Below are positions 25,970-35,447 of a stretch of 64,000 nucleotides of DNA, in pieces. The notes beneath the pieces were generated by a model. It was given only the letters and a program-made list of their open reading frames with translations. It was not told the origin of the DNA and did no database searches. This DNA comes from Asticcacaulis sp. YBE204. GTDB taxonomy: Bacteria > Pseudomonadota > Alphaproteobacteria > Caulobacterales > Caulobacteraceae. The stretch is from assembly GCF_000495855.1 (NCBI RefSeq), contig NZ_AWGF01000012.1, positions 1-64,000 of the forward strand, given 5' to 3'. The position numbers and the translations under genes were made by a program. Numbering within the stretch: the first letter of the stretch is position 1; every line of letters starts with the position of its first letter.

Positions 25970-27176
25970 GCGCCGGATCGAAGCTATGCGGCACGAAGCG
26001 CGACCGGTCGTCGGTAATGGCGCGGTCGCTTTCGCGGATACCCATGCCCTGCGGTTCGCCGTCGATCACCCAACTACCGATCAGGGCATAGGTGCCGCTT
26101 GCCTCGTCGCGGAACAGGTCGGCAAAGGCCTGATATATGAATGTGTTGTCGGCATAGTTGCCGTCTGTGTGCTCTATGGCGGTGGCCGCGCCGGGCGCGA
26201 ACAGATCGACATTCTGCCCTTCGCGGCCGAGGGTGGGCTTACGCACAAAGGGCCGGTTGGCCGTCCGGAACGGCTGATCGCTGCGGGCGGTGTCGAGCAG
26301 ATAGGGGCTGTCGGGATTCATCTTACGCATCCTGACCATCAGTAGTTTGTTGGCCATCAGCATCTTCCATGCCGGTTCGAAAAGACGGATGCGGCTTTTC
26401 AGCACGGCGTCGGTCAGGTGTGGGCCGTAGTCGTCGGCCAGAAGCCAGTCCCACGGATAGAGCTTGAACAGAAGACGGATCGGCTGATCCGCTTCGTCGA
26501 CGAAGGTGCCGCCGTCTGCCGGGCTGAACCCGATACTGTCTATCGGCACGAAGACGACCTCGATCCCGGCCTCGCGCGCCACGCTTTCAATATAGGCCAC
26601 CGTCCCGGTGTCTTCGTCGTGCGGAAACACGCAGCTCACGTGCAACGGCGCAGAGCGCTGTCGCGCCCCCAGCAGGCCGTCGTCGCGGTCGCGCTTCAAG
26701 GCCCGCATCCGCTCGACCAGGGCAGTGTGCAGGTCGTTATACTGGTGCGTCGCGTCAGGGCCGTGCGTGTCGGTCAGCCACGACCACTGCACCACAGCGG
26801 CTTCGAGCAGGCTGGTCGGGGTGTCGGCGTTGTATTCCAGCATTTTCGGCGGGGCTGAGCCGTCATAAGCGAAGTCGATCCGGCCATAGATGTCACGCTC
26901 GCGTGTCTGCCAGCTATGCTCGATCAGACGAATGGCGTCGGTGTCGTAACCGTAAGACGGCAGTTCCTTCGCCGTGATGATCGCCTCGACGGCTTCGAGC
27001 GCCATGCGATGACAGGCCGCCGTAGCCTCATCGATCGCGTCGATGTCTTCGGTGCTGAAATGGTAGGCCACGCCTTCGTTCCAGTAGGGGACGCCGCCCG
27101 TCGTGTGCCACAGCATGCCCTCCGCCTCCACGCGGGCCTCCCAGCCGGGACGCCGGGGCACAAGACAACGCTTCAT
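25950..27176 (-). CDS. Glutathionylspermidine-synthase-like ATP-grasp protein (YjfC type)
   Basis: A 408-residue soluble protein of the glutathionylspermidine synthase C-terminal-domain family, an ATP-grasp amide ligase. Recognisable segments are EGMLWHTTGGVPYWNEGVAY near the start, MLEYNADTPTSLLEAAVVQW (substrate and metal loop), VFPHDEDTGTVAYIESVARE, LFKLYPWDW, KPTLGREGQNVDL (the nucleotide-binding loop) and GSWVIDGEPQGMGIRESD. It lacks the N-terminal amidase of full E. coli Gss, as YjfC and YgiC do. The start at 27176 forms an ATGA overlap with the DUF1190 gene, so the two are translationally coupled. In E. coli the same three families occur as yjfL-yjfM-yjfC. The true substrate is not established for this subgroup. 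Convergent overlap with mmsA. Confidence 0.88.
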   Translation of the reverse strand: MKRCLVPRRPGWEARVEAEGMLWHTTGGVPYWNEGVAYHFSTEDIDAIDEATAACHRMALEAVEAIITAKELPSYGYDTDAIRLIEHSWQTRERDIYGRIDFAYDGSAPPKMLEYNADTPTSLLEAAVVQWSWLTDTHGPDATHQYNDLHTALVERMRALKRDRDDGLLGARQRSAPLHVSCVFPHDEDTGTVAYIESVAREAGIEVVFVPIDSIGFSPADGGTFVDEADQPIRLLFKLYPWDWLLADDYGPHLTDAVLKSRIRLFEPAWKMLMANKLLMVRMRKMNPDSPYLLDTARSDQPFRTANRPFVRKPTLGREGQNVDLFAPGAATAIEHTDGNYADNTFIYQAFADLFRDEASGTYALIGSWVIDGEPQGMGIRESDRAITDDRSRFVPHSFDPAPTSSSE

Positions 27177-27862
27177 CCGCAACAGCCGCCGCGCATCGTC
27201 GACGACTTTCCGAACCCGCCGCGCGACGAGGCCCGGTACCGGCTGTCCGAGGTGCCTTTGGCGACGTAGCCGCGGCCGGACGGATCGGCCTCGACGTCCA
27301 TCCGCGACGGCAGGCCCGACGAGGTAAGGCTGTAGCCCAGCGGACGCATCCCCGAACCCGCATAGGTCGAGACGTCGCCCCGGCGATTGACATAGACCGG
27401 ATAGGCGCCGGAATGGCCATCGCGCTCCCGTTCACGCCGGTAGCTGTCGTAAGACATATTGTTCATCCGGTTCGACAGCATGACCCCGGCCATCAGCGGC
27501 ACGAACCAGCTGCCGCCTGACGCGGTGGCGCGGCTTTCGCAGTGACCCTCGCCATATTCCGCTTCACAACGGCCCTTTTCGGAATAGCCGGTCTGCTGGC
27601 CCTGCCATCCCCACGCCTCGGCAAAAGCCGTTTCGCACAGTTTGTCGTCGGCCTGCGCGGCCTTGCACTCGTCGAGGGTCTTATAAACCAGCATCTGCTC
27701 TGTGGTCGGTGTTGGTGCCGAGGACTGCGGCGAATCGCAAGCGCCGAGCATGGCCAGCACCGATACCGTGCCGGCGAGCATAGCGGCCTGACGCGCCCGG
27801 CGCCGATTCACTTCAGCCTTGTAGCGGCTCTGGTAAGCCTTAGTCGCATTGTGCGTAACCAT
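27173..27862 (-). CDS. DUF1190-family lipoprotein-like protein (YjfM type)
   Basis: A 229-residue protein. A hydrophobic segment at residues about 25-40 leads to ML(G)AC, a lipobox-like site (SVLAMLGACDSP), so it is probably a membrane-anchored lipoprotein with an unusually long basic leader (KAEVNRRRARQ). DUF1190 features are the Cys-rich first half (DECKAAQADDKLCETAF, KGRCEAEYGEGHCESR) and a Gly/Ser/Arg-rich tail ending GGCCG. The start at 27862 (MVTHNATKAYQ) is chosen over a longer frame that runs into the DUF350 gene. It lies 10 bases after the DUF350 stop and overlaps the synthase start. Its role by context is to accompany the ATP-grasp ligase at the membrane. Confidence 0.82.
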   Translation of the reverse strand: MVTHNATKAYQSRYKAEVNRRRARQAAMLAGTVSVLAMLGACDSPQSSAPTPTTEQMLVYKTLDECKAAQADDKLCETAFAEAWGWQGQQTGYSEKGRCEAEYGEGHCESRATASGGSWFVPLMAGVMLSNRMNNMSYDSYRRERERDGHSGAYPVYVNRRGDVSTYAGSGMRPLGYSLTSSGLPSRMDVEADPSGRGYVAKGTSDSRYRASSRGGFGKSSTMRGGCCG

Positions 27863-27872
27863 TCTGGCGACC

Positions 27873-28301
27873 TCAGTAGGACAGGGCCGAGGCGTTGAGC
27901 AGCCCCACGACCAGGCTAAGGGCGGACAGGGCCAACGCCGCGGCGATGCAGCCCTTCTCATTGGCGGGATCGGTCAGGCGGGCATAGAGCGTTTTCCAGA
28001 AGATACGCACCACCGCATGCAACAAGATCTGAGACAAAATGCCGATCCCACCCCACAGAAGCATGTCGCCGGGATTGAAGGTCGAATGTCCGACCGACTG
28101 GATGGGTAGGGCTAGAGCAAGACTGACGGCGAGAAAATGAATGGCGACGGCGATATTGCCTTTGCGGATTTCCTCCAGTTCCCGGATCGGCGTGATCCAC
28201 AGATAGACCGTTATCCCCACCAGCCAGACGATGAACCCGGTCGTCAGAAACACCAGATAGGCCGGCAGGTTGGCCAGAGAGTCCAGATTGATCAGATCCA
28301 T
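27873..28301 (-). CDS. DUF350-family inner-membrane protein (YjfL type)
   Basis: A 142-residue protein with four hydrophobic helices (about residues 13-35, 50-68, 80-100 and 118-138), the arrangement of DUF350 proteins. The segment TPIRELEEIRKGNIAVAIHF carries the family's KGN-A-A motif just before the second helix. It is first in the three-gene DUF350 / DUF1190 / glutathionylspermidine-synthase-like operon. The same combination recurs in other proteobacteria, which suggests that the ligase modifies something at or in the membrane with these two partners. No biochemical role is established. The 102-base upstream gap to the GH29 gene should hold the operon promoter; I see no distinct operator there. 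Confidence 0.85.
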   Translation of the reverse strand: MDLINLDSLANLPAYLVFLTTGFIVWLVGITVYLWITPIRELEEIRKGNIAVAIHFLAVSLALALPIQSVGHSTFNPGDMLLWGGIGILSQILLHAVVRIFWKTLYARLTDPANEKGCIAAALALSALSLVVGLLNASALSY

Positions 28302-28403
28302 TCGTGCCTCGTTTGCGTCACTTTCGACCGATCATAGACTCATGATGATGCTTGGCAACTGACAATTGCCGCGCGTGAGCGGCGAGGGTTCCTTATCCCA
28401 CGG

Positions 28404-30074
28404 CTAAATCACCCCGGTAATCTTTATTGCCACACCGATATCATGATGCGCGGCGTCGGGCAGGGTCACGTGCAGGCCTTTGTCGTCCTGACGGAAGGTC
28501 AGCGGCGCGGTGCTACCCAAAGCTTCGACGCGTTTGACGTTGCCCCGCGCCAGTTTCGAGCCGCGGGCCAGGCTGGTCACGGTGATCTGTCCGTTTTCCG
28601 GGCGCCCGAGGGTGATGGCATAAAGCGCCTTGCCCTTGGTCGTGAAGCGCAGATCCTGTGGCGTATAGGGCTTTTGCTTGCTTTCACCGAACATGCCCGC
28701 ACCGACCTGGGTCGGGCCTTCACCGAAGACCTGCCACGGACGCGTGCCGTAAATGGCTTCCGAAAAGCGGCCCATCCATTCGCCGATCCCTTCGACGATT
28801 CTGCGTTCCTCGGAGTCGATGGAGCCATCGCCGCGCACCGGGATGCTGAGGAGCAAATTGCCGTTTTTCGAGACGATATCGCACAGGCGGTGGATGACCG
28901 CCGCAGCAGGTAGATATTTTTTAGAGTCATAGATACGGCGGTCGTAGTGCCATTGCCCGATGCAGGTATCTGTTTGCCACGGATCGGGGCTGATTTCGGC
29001 CCGAAAACCACGCTCGACATCGGCAACATAGCCGCCCCGGGGTGTACCCTGCGGCTTGATGTTGAGGACGGTCTGCACGCTGCCGTGGCGTTTGACCGAG
29101 GCGTTGTAATAGTGGGCGGCGATATCGAGCCCTGCCTGCCCGAGAGGCAGGTCGAAGTCGTCGAAATAGAGGAGGTCGGGATTGTAGCTGTCGATCAGGT
29201 CCTTGCAGCGCAGATACCATTGCCGCGTAAAGGCCGGATTGTGCAGCGGCGGTTCTTCGGTCCACACGCGATCATTGGCTTCGTGCCATTTATTGGCATC
29301 GGCAATCGTCGTGATCCCCGGTGGCAGGGGCATGACGGCGCCGGTATAGAGTTCTTGCGGATCGAGCCCTTCCCACCATTTGCCTTTGCCATCCAGTTTG
29401 CTGAGTTTGTAGGCGTCGTAGCGTTCCCCGGCACGCGGGCCTTCGGGGTCGTAGCCGTAGGCCGTCTGGAACCAGTGCCAGGCGTGGGCCGAGTGGTTCG
29501 AGACGCCGAATTTCAAGCCGCGCTGGCGCGCCGCCTTTTCCCACCGCCCGATGATGTCGGTCTTGGGCCCGATGCGCGTCGCGTTCCAGTCGTGGAACTT
29601 CGAATCGAACATGTCGAAATTGTCGTGGTGGTTGGCCATGGCGACGAAATACTTCGCCCCCGCCTTCACATAGAGGTCGAGCAGGTCTTCGGGATTCCAG
29701 TTTTCGGCTTTCCAACGCGGATAAAACTCCATGAAGCCGAAATCAGACGGGTGGCCGTAGGTTTTGACATGGTGCTCGTAAAACGGGTTGCCTTGCTGGT
29801 ACATCTTGCGGGCGTACCAGTCACCGTATTCCGGCACGCAGCCCGGGCCCCAGTGCGCCCACAAGCCGAACTTGGCGTCGCGGAACCAGTCGGGTGTCTT
29901 GTATCCGGCGATCAGCGAGTCCCATGTCGGTTTGAAGGGGCCGTCGGCGATTGCGTCGTAACCCGGCTGGGGTAATTCGACGGCATTGGCACCGGCTGTC
30001 AGTACGCCGGACAGGCCTCCGGATAGACTAAGCGTGCTGACGCCGTGTAGGAACTGACGTTTTGTGGGAAGCAT
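28404..30074 (-). CDS. GH29-family alpha-L-fucosidase, secreted
   Basis: A 556-residue enzyme removing terminal alpha-L-fucose from glycans. The N-terminus LPTKRQFLHGVSTLSLSGG is a signal peptide with Tat-like character. Family landmarks are FGLWAHWGP (residues 69-77), GAKYFVAMANHHDNFDMF with the HHD substrate-binding pair (149-151), FGVSNHSAHAWHWF, and NPDLLYFDDFDL, in which D305 is the expected retaining nucleophile. A beta-sandwich domain occupies about the last 100 residues. Plant pectin (rhamnogalacturonan II) and xyloglucan contain fucose, which fits the neighbouring pectinases. It is divergently transcribed from the GH28 gene at 30250 across 175 bases, so the two may share a control region. 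Confidence 0.92.
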   Translation of the reverse strand: MLPTKRQFLHGVSTLSLSGGLSGVLTAGANAVELPQPGYDAIADGPFKPTWDSLIAGYKTPDWFRDAKFGLWAHWGPGCVPEYGDWYARKMYQQGNPFYEHHVKTYGHPSDFGFMEFYPRWKAENWNPEDLLDLYVKAGAKYFVAMANHHDNFDMFDSKFHDWNATRIGPKTDIIGRWEKAARQRGLKFGVSNHSAHAWHWFQTAYGYDPEGPRAGERYDAYKLSKLDGKGKWWEGLDPQELYTGAVMPLPPGITTIADANKWHEANDRVWTEEPPLHNPAFTRQWYLRCKDLIDSYNPDLLYFDDFDLPLGQAGLDIAAHYYNASVKRHGSVQTVLNIKPQGTPRGGYVADVERGFRAEISPDPWQTDTCIGQWHYDRRIYDSKKYLPAAAVIHRLCDIVSKNGNLLLSIPVRGDGSIDSEERRIVEGIGEWMGRFSEAIYGTRPWQVFGEGPTQVGAGMFGESKQKPYTPQDLRFTTKGKALYAITLGRPENGQITVTSLARGSKLARGNVKRVEALGSTAPLTFRQDDKGLHVTLPDAAHHDIGVAIKITGVI

Positions 30075-30133
30075 GGTAAAGCCCTGTGTGAATTTCTTTT
30101 ACGGAAATTAATTCCATATTTGGCATTAAATTG

Positions 30134-30143
30134 TCTGGCCAGA
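30134..30143. promoter_or_regulatory. Palindrome in the GH29/GH28 divergent promoter region
   Basis: TCTGGCCAGA, a perfect 10-base palindrome within ATTGTCTGGCCAGATGC, roughly midway between the divergent starts at 30074 and 30250. It is a possible operator for a sugar-acid regulator acting on both genes. A TGGCCA core also lies upstream of the PL1 operon (near 49220), but such a short match is weak evidence. Confidence 0.35.
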
Positions 30144-30249
30144 TGCTCTGTGTCAATAGACTTGCGATACACCGCCGGTTATGGCTCAAACGGACGTATA
30201 AAACAGTAAAGCGCATCGCTAAGGGTGCGGCAAAAGATCCGGAGGAAAT

Positions 30250-31545
30250 ATGATTCTGCGTTCTCATACCCGGCGCTGGGTCGTGTCGGCTTCGGGGCTG
30301 ACGGCGCTGGGCGCTGTATCGGCGCAGGCTGCTGCCACAAGACGCGCCTCGATTGTCGATTTCGGGGCCGTGGCGGACGACAAAACCGTCAACACCCCCG
30401 CAATTCAGAAAGCCATCGACCAAATAGCGGGCAAAGGCGGCGGCACGGTTGTCGTCCCGGCAGGCGTCTTCGTCACCGGCGCTATCTTCCTGAAACCCAA
30501 GGTTCACCTGCATCTCGACAAGGGTGCGGTTCTCAAATGCTCGACCGAGGTCGCGGACCACTTCCCGGCGCGGCGCACGCGCATCGAAGGCCATTTCGAG
30601 GCAAAATTCACCCCGGCCCTTATAAATGCCGATCGCTGCGACGGGCTGAGGATCACAGGCGAGGGGACGTTCGATGGTAACGGCCGCATAATCTGGGATA
30701 AATTCTGGGCCTTGCGTAACGCCGCCCCGGTGCCGAACGAATTTCCCAATATCGGCATTCCGCGCGCCCGGCTGGCGCTTATCGAAAACTCGAAAAATGT
30801 CCTGATCGAGGGCGTGACGTTCAAGGACTCGCAGTTCTGGAACCTGCATATCTACCGCTGTCGAGGCGTGACCGTGCGCAAGGCCAGCTTTCGGGTGCCG
30901 GACGACTACAAGCAGGCACCGTCAACCGACGGCATCGACCTTGATTCCTCTCAGGACATAACGGTAGAGGGCTGCACGTTCTCGGTGACCGACGACTGTA
31001 TCGCCGCCAAGGGCACCAAGGGTCCGCATGCCCTGAGCGACACCGACAGCCCGCCGGTCGAGCGAATCCGCGTGCGCAATTGCGTCTTCAAGCGCGGGCA
31101 CAACATGTTCACCTGCGGCAGCGAGGCGACTATTGTCCGCGATGTGATCGTGGAAAACTGTACCGTGACCGGCGGGATGAGCGTCCTGATGCTCAAGCTT
31201 CGGCCCGATACGCCGCAACGCTACGAAAACATCCTCTATCGCAACATCACGCTCGATGCGGCGGGGGGCAATATCGTGCGCATCCAGCCGTGGAGCCAGT
31301 ATATCAATCTCAAAGGCGAAGCGCCGCCGCAGTCGCGGGTACGCAATGTGCGACTGATCGGCATCAAGGGGCGTTACGGTGGCTTCGGCAATATTCAGCC
31401 TAATCCAGGCCAGACGACCATCAGCGATATTTGGCTTAAGGACGTCTCCGTCGAATTGAAGCAGGAGAAGCTGAATATTTCCGGAGTCACCGGTCTCAGG
31501 ACCGAGAACGTGACCGTCAACGGAAGGCTCGTAAACCTGTCCTGA
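30250..31545 (+). CDS. GH28-family glycoside hydrolase (polygalacturonase-like), second copy
   Basis: A 431-residue secreted beta-helix enzyme, closely similar along its whole length to the protein at 6743-8032. Both share, for example, RIEGHFE.KFTPALIN, FKDSQFWNLH.YRC, VPDDYKQAPSTD, TDSPPVERIRVRNCVF and TCGSEATIVRDVIVEN. The catalytic region reads STDGID (225-230), VTDDCIAAKGTKG with D248-D249, KRGHNMFTCGSE (GHN rather than GHG) and LKLRPDTPQ. The N-terminus HTRRWVVSASGLTALGAVSAQA is a signal peptide with a twin Arg. GGAGGAA lies 4-10 bases before the ATG. It is convergent with the related receptor at 31698-35447 and divergent from GH29. By analogy it depolymerises homogalacturonan or rhamnogalacturonan. 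Confidence 0.92.
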   Translation: MILRSHTRRWVVSASGLTALGAVSAQAAATRRASIVDFGAVADDKTVNTPAIQKAIDQIAGKGGGTVVVPAGVFVTGAIFLKPKVHLHLDKGAVLKCSTEVADHFPARRTRIEGHFEAKFTPALINADRCDGLRITGEGTFDGNGRIIWDKFWALRNAAPVPNEFPNIGIPRARLALIENSKNVLIEGVTFKDSQFWNLHIYRCRGVTVRKASFRVPDDYKQAPSTDGIDLDSSQDITVEGCTFSVTDDCIAAKGTKGPHALSDTDSPPVERIRVRNCVFKRGHNMFTCGSEATIVRDVIVENCTVTGGMSVLMLKLRPDTPQRYENILYRNITLDAAGGNIVRIQPWSQYINLKGEAPPQSRVRNVRLIGIKGRYGGFGNIQPNPGQTTISDIWLKDVSVELKQEKLNISGVTGLRTENVTVNGRLVNLS

Positions 31546-31659
31546 TCGCAATAAAGAATCCGTCAGTCACGGGCCTGACGGATCAAGTCGACCTCTTCCA
31601 ACAGGCTGGGGGAGCCCAGAGGCCGTCACACGGAGGATCTGAATACTCCGGTAGACAAA

Positions 31660-31690
31660 AAACCGCCGCCTGTGTCACAGGCGGCGGTTT
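31660..31690. terminator. Bidirectional terminator between GH28 and the second receptor
   Basis: Fifteen-base complementary arms, AAACCGCCGCCTGTG / CACAGGCGGCGGTTT, separated by one base, with A-runs on the left and TCCGTTTTTT on the right. It can end both the plus-strand GH28 transcript and the minus-strand receptor transcript. A second hairpin without a T-run, ATCCGTCAG...CTGACGGAT, lies just before it at 31558-31583. Confidence 0.9.
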
Positions 31691-31697
31691 CCGTTTT

Positions 31698-34600
31698 TTA
31701 GCGCGTGCGCAGGGTGAAACCGGCGGTGACGCGGTAGCCGCCGTAGCCGACTTCGAGCACCGAAGGCGTGCCGTCGGCATAGGTCACGAAGCTGCCCTGA
31801 TCCTTGCGGGTCTCCTGCTTCAGGGCGTTGGTCATCTGGAAGAAGACTTCCACTTCCGGACGGAACTTATGGCTGACCTTGATATCGACGTACTTGGATT
31901 CGTCGGTATAGGTCGGTGCGCCGGGGTTATAGGGCAGACGAACGTTCGTGTATCCGTCGCCCAGATAGTTGGCCGCCGTGTTCGCGCCGCACGCCGCGAT
32001 ACAGTTGAAGACTTCCGAACGCGCCTGATAGGAGATGCGGGCATTGGTCTGACCGTCATCGTACCACAGCGAGGCGTTGGCGTAGTAGCTCGGCTCACCG
32101 ATCGGCGGCAGGACGGTGCCGGAGTTCGGGTCGCGGACCGCCGCGCTGTTCGTCGTCGAGGTGATCTTGGCGTAGTTACCGTCGGCGCCGAGGTAACGCA
32201 GTTTCCACGGCAGGAAGGTAAAGGCGCTCTTGAAGGAGTATTCGTCACCTTCACGCAGGAAGCCGCCGGCATTGACGTAGGTCGTGTAAGCAAAGTCGTC
32301 GTTCGACACGTCGCGCCCGGTGACGGGATCGACGGCGCCGGTGCCGGTCAGCAGCTTGGCATCGGCAACGGTACCGGTAGTGACGCTGCCGGTGATGTCA
32401 TCCTCGAAGTGCGCATAGGAGAACTGCGTATCCTTGTTGGGATACCATTCGATCGACAGGTTCTTCTTCTTGGCTTTCAGCGGCTTCAGGCCGGGATTGC
32501 CGAAGGTGCCGCAGCCGTTATCCGCACCCGCGCCGTCGAAGCGCTGATCGAAGGTACAGGTCCCGGCAGGCAGCAGTTGCGCGATGCTGGGGCGCGACAT
32601 CGACTTGGAGGTGTTGTAGCGCACGACCAGCTGATCCGGCAGGACCCACAGGTTGAAGTTATAGCTGGGCAGCCAGTCGGTCGTATGGCTCGACACCGCG
32701 ACATTGGTCTGGGCCGTCAGGGTGTAGGTGCCAGAAGTGGCCGTGGAGGCGTTACAGTTTGCCGTGCTGGAGCAGCGAACGCTGGACAGGGTGATGAAGC
32801 CCGTGCCTTCGACGTCCGTCTTGACCATACGGGTACCGACGTTGCCGTTGAAGAGCATGTCGAAGGGCAGTTCCTGCTCGAATTCGACCATCCAGTAGGC
32901 GGCGGTCGTTTCTTCGAGGGCGTGACGATACAGCATGTCGTATTGCTTGCCGTCGCTGGCGGTGCAGACCTTCATACAGTCGAAATTATAGTGTTCCAGC
33001 GGATTGCCGCCCGCACCATAGGCCCCGGTCGCCGATTGTGCGATCAGGTTATAGAACTTGTGCACGTCGATCTGGCTGAAGCCGTTGATCAGGTTGCCGC
33101 GATCCGGGAAACCGGCGAAGAACTGGTTCGTCGGACCGACAAGCACCTGGCTCAGTATGGTCTGAAGATCGGCCGGGCGCATGGTGTAGGTGCCCTCATA
33201 GCGAGTCGACAGGTCGGTATTGGCCAGATAACCGTAATTACAGGGCAGGGCGCCTGCGGGAGCTGCCGTGCCGGTCGTGCCGTAACGCGTATCGTCACAG
33301 GCCCGCACGACGCCGCGCAGGTTCTGACGGGCGATGACGACCGGGGCCACATAACCGGCGGTGCCGTAAGGCGTGGTCGCCACACCGTTGACGATATGGG
33401 TATTTTCCGGCGAGATCGTCCGGCCCGAACCATCCCAGCCATAGGACTCGGTCTTGCGGTTGTTAAAGCCGAGCTGGAAGGTCTTGATGAAGGGGATCTT
33501 GTCTTCGAAATTGTAGGTGAAGTCGCCCTTGAGGGTATCTTCGGAGGTTTCGCTCAGCTTCGGCGACATCTGGATGCCGATATTGAAGCTGGTCCACGGT
33601 TGCTGGGCGACCGTGTAAAGGCCCGTCTGGCCGGTCACGCAGGGGTTGGTGCCGGTGGGTGTACAGGCCGCACGGTTTGCCGCTGCTGCGCGGGTAATGG
33701 TGTAGTTCGACGCATTGCCGGTATCGAAATTAGCCGGCAGCGAGAAGTTCCACAGACCGTTTTCCAGCGTCAGATTCGCCTGTCCATAGGCGTAGGACAG
33801 GCCGGGATTGATGCGGTAATCGTAACGCGTATATTCCGACTCGGCGTGACCATAGAGCAGGGTCGCCTTGATCGGTCCGCGGTGGAAATCGGCCCCGGCG
33901 GAGAAGTATTTCGAGCTAATGTCGTTGGTGTTCTGCACCTGATCGAGCGTGGTCGAACCGTCGGTGATGGTCCCGGCAATCAGGTGGTGGTTGGCATCGA
34001 ATTTCAGCGAGCTGGGGATCAGGTTCGAGACGGCGCCGATAACGCCGTTGGCCGTAGCGGCCGCATTGTTCGGCGCTGTGACGCTGCCGAAGCTGATGCC
34101 GTCGTACAGATAGTAGCCCGAACCGGCAATGGCGCTGCGTACATTGCCCGTGTCGGTATAGGTCGCGCCGTTATAGGCCGCGAAGCTGCCGTTGGCTGGG
34201 AAGGCGGTCGTGGCCGAGTTGAACAGGATCTGGCCCGGCGTCAGGGTCAATTGCACGTCTTCGACGACGCGTTTGTTGTACATCACCTTAGCGTAAACAT
34301 CGAGGTGCTCGTTGACGCGATAGTCGGCGCGCAGATCAACCGTTTGGCGCAATTCTTTGTTCTGGCGAACGAAATAGCGAACCAGAGACGGCGTATAATC
34401 GCCCCACTGATTGAGGCAGGTAATCAGTTCGTTGGTGCGCTGAGCCGTTGCCGCGCTGTTACCCGTCAGCATCGGGAAGGCCGCCATACATTCGGCCTTG
34501 GTCTTGGCCGCTGCCGATTTGGTGACCAGCGATAAGGGCGTTTCGGTGCTGTTGGCGAAAACCGTATTGATGCCCGCACCCGACAGGGTCGACGGGTTGA

Positions 34601-35447
34601 AGGTGAAGGTCTTTTCCGCCGAGTTGTCGAGATCGATCGAAGTCGTGCCGATGACGTTGCCGGTACCGGCGCCGACAAAGGCGCGCGACAGGCCCTGCGT
34701 GCCCGACGTCGAGTTCTGAACGGCGTTGTTGTCGTTCTGGATGCTCGATTGCGAGGCATTGAACAGGATGCCGAGGCGACCGTCGAAGAACTTGCTGGTC
34801 GCGATCAGATTGACTTCGGGCGTCCACTTCTTGCTCAGCGAGTTCTGAGTCATATCGTAGCGGAACGACACGAAGGGCTTCTTGAAGTCGAGCGGGCTGC
34901 GCGTCTGGATGACGATGCCGCCGCCGATGCCGCCTTCGGTTTGGGCCGCAGTATTGCCCTTGATAACGTCGACGCTCTTGATCAGGTCGGCCGGAAATTC
35001 GCGGAAGTCCTTGGAACGACCGTCGCCGTTGAAGGCCAGACCGCCGGTCGTCGAGGTGTTCTGCACGCCCAGGCCGTCGATTTCGATGCTGGTCTGCGCC
35101 GAGGTGCCGCCGCGCACGCTGACCGTTTCACCTTCGCCGTAATCGCTGCGCGACAGGGCGACGCCCGCGATGCGCGAAATGGCTTCACCGATATTCTTGT
35201 CCGGGAACTTGCCGACGTCTTCAGCGATGATCGAGTCGGTGGCCGTCTTGGCCTTTTTCTTCCGGTCGATGGCGGTGCGCTGCGAAGCGCGCACGCCGGT
35301 CACGATGACCGTCGTGGCGTCGTCATTGGCGGCGGGTGCAGCATCCTGAGCGAAGGCCGTACCCTGACCGGAGATGAAAACGATCATGGCCAGGGCCGTG
35401 CCGGCGGTCAGCGCACGACGGATTCCTGGCGTTTTGTGAGATTGCAT
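31698..35447 (-). CDS. TonB-dependent outer-membrane receptor, pectin-associated
   Basis: A 1249-residue receptor. A signal peptide occupies about residues 1-33 (ending GTAFAQ), with no STN domain after it. The TonB-box-like TTVIVTGVRAS is near 45-55, followed by the plug with DSIIAEDVGKFPDKNIGEAI and VSVRGGTSAQTSIEIDGLG. The barrel ends YRVTAGFTLRTR. It resembles the STN receptor at 2642-6532, including a conserved NFDCMKVCTASDGKQYD segment near the middle of the barrel, but without the signalling domain or sigma partners. It is convergent with a GH28 enzyme that is likewise paralogous to the one next to the first receptor. The probable cargo is oligogalacturonides or rhamnogalacturonan fragments. 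Transcription starts in the 390-base AT-rich region upstream. Confidence 0.93.
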   Translation of the reverse strand: MQSHKTPGIRRALTAGTALAMIVFISGQGTAFAQDAAPAANDDATTVIVTGVRASQRTAIDRKKKAKTATDSIIAEDVGKFPDKNIGEAISRIAGVALSRSDYGEGETVSVRGGTSAQTSIEIDGLGVQNTSTTGGLAFNGDGRSKDFREFPADLIKSVDVIKGNTAAQTEGGIGGGIVIQTRSPLDFKKPFVSFRYDMTQNSLSKKWTPEVNLIATSKFFDGRLGILFNASQSSIQNDNNAVQNSTSGTQGLSRAFVGAGTGNVIGTTSIDLDNSAEKTFTFNPSTLSGAGINTVFANSTETPLSLVTKSAAAKTKAECMAAFPMLTGNSAATAQRTNELITCLNQWGDYTPSLVRYFVRQNKELRQTVDLRADYRVNEHLDVYAKVMYNKRVVEDVQLTLTPGQILFNSATTAFPANGSFAAYNGATYTDTGNVRSAIAGSGYYLYDGISFGSVTAPNNAAATANGVIGAVSNLIPSSLKFDANHHLIAGTITDGSTTLDQVQNTNDISSKYFSAGADFHRGPIKATLLYGHAESEYTRYDYRINPGLSYAYGQANLTLENGLWNFSLPANFDTGNASNYTITRAAAANRAACTPTGTNPCVTGQTGLYTVAQQPWTSFNIGIQMSPKLSETSEDTLKGDFTYNFEDKIPFIKTFQLGFNNRKTESYGWDGSGRTISPENTHIVNGVATTPYGTAGYVAPVVIARQNLRGVVRACDDTRYGTTGTAAPAGALPCNYGYLANTDLSTRYEGTYTMRPADLQTILSQVLVGPTNQFFAGFPDRGNLINGFSQIDVHKFYNLIAQSATGAYGAGGNPLEHYNFDCMKVCTASDGKQYDMLYRHALEETTAAYWMVEFEQELPFDMLFNGNVGTRMVKTDVEGTGFITLSSVRCSSTANCNASTATSGTYTLTAQTNVAVSSHTTDWLPSYNFNLWVLPDQLVVRYNTSKSMSRPSIAQLLPAGTCTFDQRFDGAGADNGCGTFGNPGLKPLKAKKKNLSIEWYPNKDTQFSYAHFEDDITGSVTTGTVADAKLLTGTGAVDPVTGRDVSNDDFAYTTYVNAGGFLREGDEYSFKSAFTFLPWKLRYLGADGNYAKITSTTNSAAVRDPNSGTVLPPIGEPSYYANASLWYDDGQTNARISYQARSEVFNCIAACGANTAANYLGDGYTNVRLPYNPGAPTYTDESKYVDIKVSHKFRPEVEVFFQMTNALKQETRKDQGSFVTYADGTPSVLEVGYGGYRVTAGFTLRTR

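Noticed and set aside
31869-34535. 888-codon plus-strand frame opposite the second receptor
   Set aside because: Shadow of the receptor codons; no recognisable domain and Gly/Arg/Val-rich composition.
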